Below are positions 42,166-50,134 of a DNA stretch of 64,000 bases, in pieces. Made by a program: the position numbers and the translations under genes. The stretch's first letter is position 1, and every line of letters starts with the position of its first letter. Source of the DNA: Arthrobacter tumbae (lineage in GTDB: Bacteria > Actinomycetota > Actinomycetes > Actinomycetales > Micrococcaceae). The stretch spans positions 434,001 to 498,000 of the forward strand of contig NZ_JAFBCC010000001.1 of assembly GCF_016907495.1 (NCBI RefSeq), written 5' to 3'. Under the pieces are notes generated by a model. It had not been told where the DNA came from. It made no database searches and saw nothing but the letters and a program-made list of their open reading frames with translations.

Positions 42166-42186
42166 CCCCGGGCTTCAGCCCCGGGG
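42166..42186. repeat. Hairpin resembling an IS200/IS605 end
   Basis: CCCCGGG and CCCGGGG flank a CTTCAGC loop. On the minus strand CCGGGGCTGAAG occurs twice in tandem. Such CTTCAGCC/GGCTGAAG hairpins often form the ends of IS200/IS605-group elements; no tnpA or tnpB is present, so this would be a remnant. Confidence 0.3.
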
Positions 42187-42233
42187 GCAATCGATCGCGT
42201 GCGTGTTCCCGCCGGATACCAAGCGGAAGAGTT

Positions 42234-42683
42234 TTATAGTAGCGCCCGGCCCTGACTTTGGTAAGAGAGCCGGATTGCTGTGTCAACGAGTTCGACGCGT
42301 GCCAGTTCGGGCACATCGGCGAGGGGCACCCAGGCCGCTTCATCGGTGGACCCGTCCAGTTCGTGGACGAGCTCGCCGGCAACCGGGTGCGCGCGGTAGA
42401 CAATGCGCAGCGCGTGCATCGGCCGCCCGGAGCCGTTCAGCCGGTCTTCCGGCCGGATGTGGAGGCTGTCAACCCCCAGGAGCTCGTCGAGTTCGACGAC
42501 GTAGCCGGTCTCCTCCAGCACCTCGCGGACGGCGGCGGTTGGTGCGTCCTCGCCAAGTTCCAGCCCGCCTCCCGGCAGCGTCCACCCCTGCCTGCCGAGC
42601 TCATTCCAGTGCGCCAGCAGGATCATTCCATCCCGCACGACGACGGCATACGCACCTACCCGGGTGTCCCATTCCTGCGCCAT
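42234..42683 (-). CDS. Nudix hydrolase
   Basis: A 149-residue Nudix-fold pyrophosphohydrolase. The Nudix box is complete: GGGLELGEDAPTAAVREVLEETGY, containing GX5EX7REUXEE with the metal-binding glutamates. A strand before it (YAVVVRDGMILLAHW) and WTLPGG are typical of ADP-ribose or nucleotide hydrolases. The substrate cannot be read from sequence. It lies upstream of the short frame and rsgA on the same strand, separated by a hairpin region. Confidence 0.9.
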   Translation of the reverse strand: MAQEWDTRVGAYAVVVRDGMILLAHWNELGRQGWTLPGGGLELGEDAPTAAVREVLEETGYVVELDELLGVDSLHIRPEDRLNGSGRPMHALRIVYRAHPVAGELVHELDGSTDEAAWVPLADVPELARVELVDTAIRLSYQSQGRALL

Positions 42684-42833
42684 GAACGCCAGTGTAAACC
42701 TGCCATCTGCTCATCGCGGGGAGCAATCCGGTCCGAGGTTAGCGGAATAACGCTCACCCCGGACTGCCGTGGTCTAGAGCGCGTCCGTTCCGCTCACCTG
42801 CACCGGGATCAGCGACGAATGGTGTCCCGCCCG

Positions 42834-43739
42834 CTACAGGGCGCCCGTTCGCAGGAGGTAGTCCACGCCGTGCACGGGGTCGGCGCTGAGGAACCGCACG
42901 TCACTGAACCCGTCCTTCTCCAGCCCGGCGCGGATCAGCGCCTGCAGCTTCGGCTGGTGCACGGCAAGGCCGCCGCCGATGATGACCGGGCTGTGTGCCT
43001 CGAGAACTGAGGCGACGTCGGTGACCAGCCCGCACAGGTAACGTGCGCCGTCGTCGATGATCTTTTGGGCGGCGCTGTCGCCGGCCTCGGCCGCCTCGAA
43101 GACCAGGTGCGCGTGGCCTGCCCAGTAGCGCCTTCCCGACGGCCGGTGGAACAGGGCGATGAGTTCTTCGGGCTCCTGCACGCCGGTGGCTTGAAGGAGC
43201 GATGCGCCCAGCACGCCGAGCGGTTCCGCGCGGTTGAAGCGGTGGAGCGTTGCGCGCACAGCTTCCCTGCCCACCCAGTAGCCGCTGCCCTCGTCACCGA
43301 GCAGGTATCCCCAGCCGCCTGAACGCGCCTGCCGTCCGCCGGAGTCCAGCCCCCACGCGACGGAACCCGTGCCGGCGATGACCGCGATGCCGGTGGAGGC
43401 CTCCCCCGCGGCGAGGATAAGGCGGGTGTCGTGGACAACGTCGATCCGGGCGCGCGGCACCTGCCCTGCGATCAGCTGTCGGAGGGCGCCGGCGTCCTCG
43501 TCGGTATCCACGCCTCCGGAGCCGGCCACCACCTGACCGACCTGCCCGCCCAGCGCAGTGAACAGCTCGGCCAGGTTCGCGGCCGCTTCCTCCGCGGTGA
43601 CGTTCTGGACATTGGCGCTCCCGCTTTTCCCTTCGGCGACCACAACACCCGCGCTCCAGCGCACTCCGTGCGTTTTGGTGCCGCCGATATCAAGACCGAC
43701 GACGTCGGCAGCTGGATTCTCGTGCTTGTGTTCTGGCAT
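42834..43739 (-). CDS. N-acetylglucosamine-kinase-like ATPase (BadF/BadG family)
   Basis: A 301-residue sugar-kinase/actin-fold ATPase. Phosphate-1 motif GLDIGGTKTHGVRW at the start, phosphate-2 IAVIAGTGSVAWGLD, then SGGWGYLLGDEGSGYWVGREAVRA, which is diagnostic for N-acetylglucosamine kinase and BadF/BadG relatives, and VIIGGGLAV near the end. It probably phosphorylates GlcNAc or a related amino sugar. ATG 43739 is 7 nt from TAACCT (leaderless). It is divergent from an Lrp-type regulator with 78 bp between. Confidence 0.88.
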   Translation of the reverse strand: MPEHKHENPAADVVGLDIGGTKTHGVRWSAGVVVAEGKSGSANVQNVTAEEAAANLAELFTALGGQVGQVVAGSGGVDTDEDAGALRQLIAGQVPRARIDVVHDTRLILAAGEASTGIAVIAGTGSVAWGLDSGGRQARSGGWGYLLGDEGSGYWVGREAVRATLHRFNRAEPLGVLGASLLQATGVQEPEELIALFHRPSGRRYWAGHAHLVFEAAEAGDSAAQKIIDDGARYLCGLVTDVASVLEAHSPVIIGGGLAVHQPKLQALIRAGLEKDGFSDVRFLSADPVHGVDYLLRTGAL

Positions 43740-43817
43740 GAGCACAAGGTTACGCACCCGCCGGTAGGCTGAAGGAATTCCCGCAGGCAGGACCACAGGC
43801 GAAGCAGGAGCACCCGC

Positions 43818-44306
43818 ATGACGAACAGTCGCAGACCGGACGGACTGGATCCGGTGGACCGTCGAATCGTGCAGGAATTGCTGGCGGACGCGCGGATCAC
43901 TAATGCGCAGCTCGCCGAGAAAGTGGGCGTTGCACCGTCCACCGCGCTGCTGCGAACCCGCCAGCTGACGGAGCGCGGAGTCATCACCGGCTATCACGCC
44001 GAGGTGAATCTGGCCGCAATCGGCCGTGCGGTGCAGGCCCTGATCTCCGTCCAGCTCAACGGGCACAACCGCGAGGAGATCGACAGGTTCACCTCCCGGG
44101 TGCACGCCCTGCCCGAGGTGGTCGCCACGTTCCATGTTTCAGGTTCGGTGGACTACCTCATCCACCTCGCGGTTGCGGACACGGACGCCCTGAGGGACTG
44201 GGTACTGGACTACCTCACCACGGATCCGGTGGTGGGACATACGGAGACCACCCTGATCTTCAACCGCATGGAGGGCAACGCGGGCCTGCTGCCCGGACCT
44301 GGCTAG
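43818..44306 (+). CDS. Lrp/AsnC-family transcriptional regulator
   Basis: A 162-residue regulator. The N-terminal helix-turn-helix reads LDPVDRRIVQELLADARITNAQLAEKVGVAPSTALLRTRQL. The C-terminal RAM/AsnC ligand domain has VQALISVQLNGHNREEI, VVATFHVSGSVDYLIHLAV and TETTLIFNRM. AGGAG precedes the ATG. The ligand is usually an amino acid; its target is not evident, though it is divergent from the kinase-like gene. Confidence 0.93.
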   Translation: MTNSRRPDGLDPVDRRIVQELLADARITNAQLAEKVGVAPSTALLRTRQLTERGVITGYHAEVNLAAIGRAVQALISVQLNGHNREEIDRFTSRVHALPEVVATFHVSGSVDYLIHLAVADTDALRDWVLDYLTTDPVVGHTETTLIFNRMEGNAGLLPGPG

Positions 44307-44343
44307 GGCCTGGCCCGGCTAGAGGCGCTGGCCAAAGGCCCGG

Positions 44344-44538
44344 CTAAATCCAAAGCCCTGAGTGGCGGATGGCCGTTCCGTCGCGGAGACGGTCCTCGTG
44401 TGTACGGTGGTCAACCATGGTGTGTTCCTGCGCAGCGAGCCGTTCGCCTGTGCTGACGAGCCAGCGGCCAACAGTGATGAGCAGGGCTTCGAATCCGGAG
44501 GGTTGTGCTGGTGGGTAGAGACCGGCAAGCGTGGTCAT
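44344..44538 (-). CDS. Small hypothetical protein coupled to an ArsR-type regulator
   Basis: A 64-residue protein with an amphipathic N-terminal half (PSGFEALLITVGRWLVSTGERLAAQEH) and a charged second half (VDHRTHEDRLRDG). Its ATG overlaps the regulator's stop by 4 bp, as in translationally coupled pairs, which is the main reason to regard it as real. Function unknown. Confidence 0.5.
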   Translation of the reverse strand: MTTLAGLYPPAQPSGFEALLITVGRWLVSTGERLAAQEHTMVDHRTHEDRLRDGTAIRHSGLWI

Positions 44539-45161
44539 GGCGTGTGCTCTTTTCGGGAAGGAGGCTCAGGGAACTGGCCCTGGACGATCGGAAAGGTGTT
44601 GAGGTGGATCTGTACGGCCTTGGCATCCGGCGAGGCGTTGCCGTCCGGGCGGTACTTTTCGAAGAGGTCGCGTGCGAGCCGCATCAGCTCATCCGAGAGC
44701 TCTGCCAGTTGAGCAGCGGTGAGCCGGGCGTTGATGGTGGAGATGACCGAGGCATCGAGCCACTCCTCCGGCAGAACGAAGGGACCGCGTTCCAGGTAGT
44801 CCTCGAGCAGTCCGGCCCTGTTGTGGCTGAACTCCCGGGTGACGATTGCGGCTACGTCCCGGGTGCCGGGATCATGTGCCATGTCACTGGAATAGAGGTT
44901 GAGGGCCCCGGGTGGGCGCTCCCACCAGCGCTCGCGCGCTGATCCTCTACCTTCCACTTCACGGACAAGCTCGTGCCGCGCCAGCTGCCTGAGGTGGTAG
45001 CTGGTGGACCCGCTCGACTCCCCGAGCCGGGCTGCGAGCGCACTGGCAGTCTGCGGGCCGAACTGGGACAACGCGTTGAGAAGCTGGATCCTCAGCGGAT
45101 GCGTCAGCGCCTTCAATGCGTTGAAATCGACTGTGCGATCGTTCGGTTGTGCGGACTCCAT
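44535..45161 (-). CDS. ArsR-family winged-helix regulator
   Basis: A 208-residue regulator. The N-terminal winged helix has FNALKALTHPLRIQLLNALSQ, ASALAARLGESSGSTSYHLRQLARHELV and EGRGSARERWWE. The remainder is helical. ATG 45161 is 6 nt from TATCGT, with TTGCAA at the -35 position (17-nt spacer), so the message is leaderless. Three TTTGCAA-type boxes at 14-bp spacing lie over the -35 region and suggest autorepression. It follows the MFS gene on the same strand and probably regulates it or senses its substrate. Confidence 0.9.
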   Translation of the reverse strand: MESAQPNDRTVDFNALKALTHPLRIQLLNALSQFGPQTASALAARLGESSGSTSYHLRQLARHELVREVEGRGSARERWWERPPGALNLYSSDMAHDPGTRDVAAIVTREFSHNRAGLLEDYLERGPFVLPEEWLDASVISTINARLTAAQLAELSDELMRLARDLFEKYRPDGNASPDAKAVQIHLNTFPIVQGQFPEPPSRKEHTP

Positions 45162-45167
45162 ACATGG

Positions 45168-45223
45168 ACGATACGCGCGCAAAGATTCCTTTGCAATGGT
45201 TTATTTGCAAATACTTCTTTGCA
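45168..45223 (-). promoter_or_regulatory. Promoter with 14-bp-phased TTTGCAA operator boxes
   Basis: -10 TATCGT (45168-45173) and -35 TTGCAA (45191-45196) with a 17-nt spacer. TTTGCAA begins at 45190 and 45204, and TTTGCA at 45218, exactly 14 bp apart. The middle box lies in the 12-bp palindrome TATTTGCAAATA (45202-45213). Confidence 0.6.
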
Positions 45224-45227
45224 GTTC

Positions 45228-46475
45228 CTACGTCACTGATGCGGCGCTCCGGCGAAGGAAAATCGCCATCCCGACGCAGGCGGCTGCGATCGCCGCGGAG
45301 AAGAACCCAACCGCCGTCATGAGCCCCACTGCATCCACCGCGAGGCCCAGGCCGAGTACCGGCACCGCGCTTCCGAGGTAGGTGATCACGTAGACGGTGC
45401 TGATGATCTGGGCATGCTGGGATCCCTCGACCTGCTGTGCAACCGCGTTGAAGAGAATCCGGAAGGCAACCCCCTGTCCCGCTCCGGCACAAACGAGCGC
45501 AGCAACAAGGAGGGCAACGCTTCCCACACTGCCCGCGACCGGAACAAGCGCTACCCCGCCCGCCATGACGAGCAGGCCGACCACGCCGGCCTGAGCGGGC
45601 TTCGCGGCCCCCTGCGGGAAGAGTTGGGTCGCAGCGGAGACGGCCAGGACCAGTCCGGCAAGCAGGCCCACCAGCGGCCTGCTGACCTCTCCGGCCATGG
45701 CAGTGACATACGTCGGCGCCAGGCTGAGCGAAAAGCCGAAGACAGCGAAACTGAGGAATCCGACGGCGGCAGCAGACCAGAACGCCCTGCGTGCGGTCCG
45801 GGACACTGCGGGGCGCCTCGGCTTCAGCGCGGACAACGGGCGGGCAGGCAACGCGGGCTTGATCGCCGGGCGGGCCTCAAGCCGCACCAGTGGGATCAGA
45901 AGCAACGCGAGGAAGACGGCGTAGATCCCGAACGGAAGCCTGGTCGGTTCGGGGAAGAGGGACAGCAGGCCGCCCGTGATCGGCCCTGCGGCCACTCCCC
46001 CCGCGGACGCAACCAGTGTGAAGCGTGAAGCCCATTCCGGGCGGTGCGGCAACAGATCCCGCAGCGCGGCCGAACTGGCCCCGGTAGCGCACGCCACTGC
46101 CGCGCCCTGGAGGCAACGGCCAAGGACCAGCATGGGCAACGATGTGGCTCCGCCGAACACAACGACCCCCACAACACCGGTGAGGACGGCGAGCACCAGC
46201 GCGGCCCGGCGCCCGATATGGTCCGACCAGTGACCGACCAGAAGCAGGCCCGCGACAAGCGTCAGAACATAAGCGGAGAACGCCACTGTCGTATCGAAGG
46301 CGCTGAGGCCGAGGTCGGCGCGGATCAGCGGGTAGAGCGGCGTCGCGAGATTCGCGCCCACCAGCAGGGTAGCCATAACGACGACGGCGAGGCCGAGCCG
46401 TGTGCGCACGGATGCGTCCCAGCGGGGAGACTGCGCAGGTGCAGGACGCATCCGCAATTCGCTGATGACGCTCAT
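45228..46475 (-). CDS. MFS transporter
   Basis: A 415-residue major-facilitator permease with about twelve hydrophobic segments. Motif A lies after the second helix (VGHWSDHIGRRAALV), and the first helix contains ATPLYPLIRADLGLS, common in drug/sugar-efflux proton antiporters of the DHA1 type. A hydrophilic central loop (about 205-225) is rich in Lys/Arg/Pro. Substrate unknown; an efflux role is suggested by the downstream ArsR regulator. GTG 46481 precedes in frame; ATG 46475 with GGAAGG 5 nt upstream is preferred. Confidence 0.9.
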   Translation of the reverse strand: MSVISELRMRPAPAQSPRWDASVRTRLGLAVVVMATLLVGANLATPLYPLIRADLGLSAFDTTVAFSAYVLTLVAGLLLVGHWSDHIGRRAALVLAVLTGVVGVVVFGGATSLPMLVLGRCLQGAAVACATGASSAALRDLLPHRPEWASRFTLVASAGGVAAGPITGGLLSLFPEPTRLPFGIYAVFLALLLIPLVRLEARPAIKPALPARPLSALKPRRPAVSRTARRAFWSAAAVGFLSFAVFGFSLSLAPTYVTAMAGEVSRPLVGLLAGLVLAVSAATQLFPQGAAKPAQAGVVGLLVMAGGVALVPVAGSVGSVALLVAALVCAGAGQGVAFRILFNAVAQQVEGSQHAQIISTVYVITYLGSAVPVLGLGLAVDAVGLMTAVGFFSAAIAAACVGMAIFLRRSAASVT

Positions 46476-46622
46476 GGACACCTTCCGTCGATTCTTACCA
46501 TTCCTCCTATTGATGGTGAGGTCTGAGGGTTAGCGTGGCAGCTGGATTGGGCATACTCTGATCATCGTGCTCAAAATTCGTGGGAGATCCGGCTCCCCGG
46601 TGGGCTGAACGAGGAGTTGTGC

Positions 46623-47120
46623 ATGCTGGACCGAACGGACATCCGCCTCCTTCGCGAACTGGTCCACGAACCGCGCTCGCAGGTCAGTCAGCTCAGCGAG
46701 ACTCTCGGCATGGCCCGCAACACCGCCCAGGCGAGGATGCAGCGGCTGTTCCGATCCGGCATCCTGCGCCGGAGCGGAAGGGAACTGGACCTCGCACGCC
46801 TGGAGTACGACGTCGTCGCTTTTATCACGATCGAGGTGACGCACAGGGAACTGGACGGTGTCATCTCGGCGTTGCGCACACTGGAACAGGTGCTCGAAGT
46901 CCATGAGATCTCGGGCCGGGGCGATGTATGGTGCCGCGTCGCGGCGAAGGACACGCATCATCTGCAGTCGGCGCTGCGGTCGGTCTTGCGCATCAAGGGC
47001 GTGATCCGCACCGAGACGGTACTGGCCCTCCATGAACACATCCCGTACCGCGTGGAGCCGCTCCTTGACCGGCTGCTTGCCGAGAAGAAGTCACAGACCA
47101 GGCCGTCTTCCGACTCCTGA
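46623..47120 (+). CDS. Lrp/AsnC-family transcriptional regulator
   Basis: A 165-residue regulator. HTH: LDRTDIRLLRELVHEPRSQVSQLSETLGMARNTAQARMQRL. AsnC domain: DVVAFITIEVTHRELDGVIS, VLEVHEISGRGDVWCRVAAKD and VIRTETVLAL. ATG 46623 follows GAGGAG with 6 nt spacing; an in-frame TTG lies at 46617. It is divergent from the MFS gene, which it may control; a short inverted repeat ACCAT/ATGGT lies in the shared upstream region. Confidence 0.93.
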   Translation: MLDRTDIRLLRELVHEPRSQVSQLSETLGMARNTAQARMQRLFRSGILRRSGRELDLARLEYDVVAFITIEVTHRELDGVISALRTLEQVLEVHEISGRGDVWCRVAAKDTHHLQSALRSVLRIKGVIRTETVLALHEHIPYRVEPLLDRLLAEKKSQTRPSSDS

Positions 47121-47187
47121 GCCGCGCTCGGGAAAGAGTTGATTCCGTTCTCATCTGCATCTCATGATGTGTGGGGATACTTGACCT

Positions 47188-47595
47188 ATGAAACGGTCGC
47201 AGATGCACACGTGGCTCATCACCGCAGCCAGCGCGGGGGCTGTTGTTGCGGTTGGCGTTGCGATGATCGGCTCGCTGCGGGGGCCGGCCCCGGAGAACCT
47301 GGGCCCCGCGGTGGGCGTGACCGATACGCAGCCCCCGGCGCCTCCCGGCACTCCCTCACCTACCCCGACCCCAACGAGCACTCCGACGCCGTCAGTTTCG
47401 CCCTCCGATGTGCCTGCGCCTCCCGCGCCGGAGCCCTCAGCTGAGCCGACTCCTGAACCCACGGAAGCGGCTTCGGCGCCCCCCGCCGTTGTTCCCGCTC
47501 CGCCGCCCGTCATCCAGGACGACGATGACGACAGCGGTCGGGGACGCGGCGGAGATGACGGCATTGACGACGACGGCGAGGTGGACGATGACTAG
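47188..47595 (+). CDS. Small membrane-anchored Pro/Ser/Thr-rich protein with acidic tail
   Basis: A 135-residue low-complexity protein with one N-terminal membrane segment (WLITAASAGAVVAVGVAMIG), then a long Pro/Ser/Thr spacer (TPTPTSTPTPSVSPSD), and an Asp/Gly tail (DDDDDSGRGRGGDDGIDDD). The tail could bind cations such as calcium if exported. It overlaps the histidine kinase start by 8 bp, so the two are co-translated. GATACT lies 6 nt before the ATG. No family recognised; it may be an accessory to the two-component system. Confidence 0.65.
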   Translation: MKRSQMHTWLITAASAGAVVAVGVAMIGSLRGPAPENLGPAVGVTDTQPPAPPGTPSPTPTPTSTPTPSVSPSDVPAPPAPEPSAEPTPEPTEAASAPPAVVPAPPPVIQDDDDDSGRGRGGDDGIDDDGEVDDD

Positions 47596-49252
47596 GCCCG
47601 ACGCCGACTCCTCCACCCGTCCCGGGACCGGTGCGGACTCACCACCACCGAGGGAAGCACCACCCACGGAGCGCATTCCCCTGGGCCCTCCCCCGGCCTC
47701 CGAGCCGACCATCCTCGTGAAGGTGCCGCGCGCGGACGCAGACACCCCCGTCGCGGCGGCCCAACAGGAAGGCAGGCCCGGCCTTGGAACCCGTCTCCTG
47801 GCGTCGCTGCGCGGATACTCATCGGTGCGCACCCGGGTTCTGGCCGCCATGCTGGTCCTCAGCGCGCTCGGGCTGCTGCTTGCCGGTGCCACTGCCTATG
47901 CACTCCAGCGCAACGATCTCAACAGCGACATGGATGAATCGCTGACGCGCAGTTTCCAGGAGCTGGAAACCCTACTGGCCACCGGTATTGATCCCGACAC
48001 GCTGGAGCCGTTCGTGGAGGCCGACCAGCTGGTCTATCTGGTGATGCAGCGGACGCTGACCCAGCCCAACGAGGGAATGATGGCGGTACGCGATGACCAG
48101 GTGATTTTCTTCGCGAACGAGGAGGTCGAAGTCCGGCTCGAGGATGATCCGGCGCTGGTCAACTATGTGACTGATGTGGCGCCGTCGGATCAGGTGACCG
48201 TCCAGTCGGTGAGTACCGCCTTCACCGACTACCGGGTTCTGGTGGCCCCGGTCATGCTTGCCAACGACGCCCAGCCCACCTTCTTCGTTCTGGGGTTTGA
48301 TGCCGAAGCGGAGCACCGCCAGCTGAACCGGACCTTCGGCACCTACGCACTGATCAGCTTTGCCACGCTGGCTCTCATCGGCGTCGTCGGCTTCCTTCTC
48401 GTGGGCAAGCTGCTCGATCCCATCCGCAGGGTCCGCACCACTGCACAGCGCATCACCGACACGGACCTGTCGCAGCGGATCGAGGTGACCGGCAACGATG
48501 ATCTCTCTGACCTGACCCGCACGGTCAACGCGATGCTTGACCGGCTGGAGGGATCCTTCACGTCACAGCGCCAGCTGCTCGACGACGTCGGTCATGAGTT
48601 GCGCACGCCGATCACCATTGTGCAGGGCCATCTGGAGCTGCAGGACTCAACAGATCCGCGCGACGTCCAGGCAGTGCGTGACATCGCCCTGGATGAGCTC
48701 GACCGGATGCGCCTGCTCGTGGATGACCTGGTGACCCTGGCCGGCATAGCGGGGCCGAACTTCGTTCGCCCTGAACCGGTGAATCTCGGCAGGCTGACCG
48801 ACGATGTCATGGACAAGGCACGGACGCTGGGTGCCCGCCGTTGGATCATCGACTCGCGGGCGGAGGCGATCGCTGTGCTGGATCCCCGCCGCATCACCCA
48901 GGCATGGCTGCAACTGGTCGCCAACTCGGTGAAATTCACCGAGGAAGGAACCACGATCGCGATCGGCTCCCGCAAGGACGACGACGGCGCGTGGCTCTGG
49001 GTGCGCGACGAAGGCACCGGCATTGCCCGCGAGGACCAGAAGAGGATCTTCGATCGCTTCGAGCGCGGGCCGAGCAGCAAGCGCACCGAGGGCGCCGGTC
49101 TCGGCCTCACGATCGTCAGCGCTATTACGGAGGCGCACGGGGGTGAGGTTGAGCTTCGGTCCGCACCCGGACAGGGCTCGACGTTCACCATGGCGATCCC
49201 GTCCCTGCCCCTGGGCTCCTCCCCCGCCACTACTGAGGAAGAACGCCCGTGA
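47588..49252 (+). CDS. Two-component sensor histidine kinase
   Basis: A 554-residue membrane kinase. A Pro-rich cytoplasmic N-terminus (1-75), TM1 about 84-106, extracytoplasmic sensor (107-250), TM2 about 252-273, HAMP (274-325), then DHp with H-box DDVGHELRTPIT (His336), and the HATPase domain (LVANSVKFT, DEGTGIAREDQKRIFDRF, GAGLGLTIVSAI). ATG 47588 is preceded by GAGGTGG; the frame to 47408 is out of frame with the upstream gene. Its stop overlaps the response regulator by 4 bp. Confidence 0.93.
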   Translation: MTRPDADSSTRPGTGADSPPPREAPPTERIPLGPPPASEPTILVKVPRADADTPVAAAQQEGRPGLGTRLLASLRGYSSVRTRVLAAMLVLSALGLLLAGATAYALQRNDLNSDMDESLTRSFQELETLLATGIDPDTLEPFVEADQLVYLVMQRTLTQPNEGMMAVRDDQVIFFANEEVEVRLEDDPALVNYVTDVAPSDQVTVQSVSTAFTDYRVLVAPVMLANDAQPTFFVLGFDAEAEHRQLNRTFGTYALISFATLALIGVVGFLLVGKLLDPIRRVRTTAQRITDTDLSQRIEVTGNDDLSDLTRTVNAMLDRLEGSFTSQRQLLDDVGHELRTPITIVQGHLELQDSTDPRDVQAVRDIALDELDRMRLLVDDLVTLAGIAGPNFVRPEPVNLGRLTDDVMDKARTLGARRWIIDSRAEAIAVLDPRRITQAWLQLVANSVKFTEEGTTIAIGSRKDDDGAWLWVRDEGTGIAREDQKRIFDRFERGPSSKRTEGAGLGLTIVSAITEAHGGEVELRSAPGQGSTFTMAIPSLPLGSSPATTEEERP

Positions 49253-49920
49253 GCCAGATCCTGATCGTTGAGGATGAAGACCGTATCAGCTCATTCGTGG
49301 CCAAGGGCCTGCGCGCCGCCGGTTACGTGCCCACCGTCGCCGACAACGGGCGGGACGGCTACCATCTCGCGCAGACCGGGGACTTCGAGCTCATTGTGCT
49401 GGACCTCGGGCTGCCCGACCAGGACGGCTTCACCGTGCTGCGGCGGCTGCGCGAGTCCAGGAACAGCATTCCTGTCATCATCCTCTCGGCACGCAGCTCG
49501 GTGGATGACACCGTTGCAGGGCTGGAAGGCGGCGCGGACGACTACATGTCAAAGCCGTTCCGGTTCGAGGAACTGCTGGCACGGGTGCGCCTGCGGCTCC
49601 GCCAGGAAGCACCGTCCGCGGACAATTCCGTGCTCTCACACGGCGATCTGCAGCTGGACCTCAGATCCCGCAGGGCACTAGTGAACGGGAAGGAAGTGGA
49701 TCTCTCGGCACGGGAGTTCGCTCTTGCAGAGGCATTCCTGCGCAATCCCGGCCAGGTGCTCAGCCGGGAGCAGCTACTCTCCCGGGTCTGGGGCTACGAC
49801 TTCGATCCCGGATCCAACGTGGTGGACGTCTATGTGCGCTACCTGCGAAACAAGCTGGGCGTCGAACGTTTCGCCACAGTGCGCGGGATGGGCTACCGCC
49901 TCGTCGCCGACGATTCCTGA
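49249..49920 (+). CDS. OmpR/PhoB-family response regulator
   Basis: A 223-residue regulator. The receiver has E8/D9 acid pocket, phospho-acceptor D52 (LIVLDLGLPD), S80 and K102 (MSKPF). The C-terminal winged helix reads LSAREFALAEAFLRNPGQVLSREQLLSRVWG and VVDVYVRYLRNKLG. It starts at GTG 49249, overlapping the kinase stop by 4 bp. A hairpin follows. Targets are unknown; the cotranscribed low-complexity protein is the obvious candidate. Confidence 0.95.
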   Translation: MSQILIVEDEDRISSFVAKGLRAAGYVPTVADNGRDGYHLAQTGDFELIVLDLGLPDQDGFTVLRRLRESRNSIPVIILSARSSVDDTVAGLEGGADDYMSKPFRFEELLARVRLRLRQEAPSADNSVLSHGDLQLDLRSRRALVNGKEVDLSAREFALAEAFLRNPGQVLSREQLLSRVWGYDFDPGSNVVDVYVRYLRNKLGVERFATVRGMGYRLVADDS

Positions 49921-49955
49921 CGTACCTGCTTTCCACTCGTGCTTCAGACAGGGGC

Positions 49956-49991
49956 GGACCCGGGCGCGGTTGGGGGAACGCACCCGGGTCC
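49956..49991 (+). terminator. Hairpin after the two-component operon
   Basis: GGACCCGGG pairs with CCCGGGTCC, with further pairing (GCGGTT/AACGC) inside the loop. It lies 35 bp after the stop. The T content downstream is low. Confidence 0.55.
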
Positions 49992-50134
49992 TTCGGAAGT
50001 GACCGGCCGGTACAGTTGCTGTCCCGAACGGCCACGGGTCCGGTTGCTCAATCATGACCGTCGATTGTGAGAGCCGGAGGAATCCCAGATGAGAAAACTC
50101 TCACGAAGCGCCTGAACCCGGGAAGGGCCCCGGA

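Noticed and set aside
47330..47590. Possible CRISPR or tandem DNA repeat in the Pro/Thr region
   Set aside because: The repetition is only at amino-acid level; no regularly spaced identical DNA units are present.
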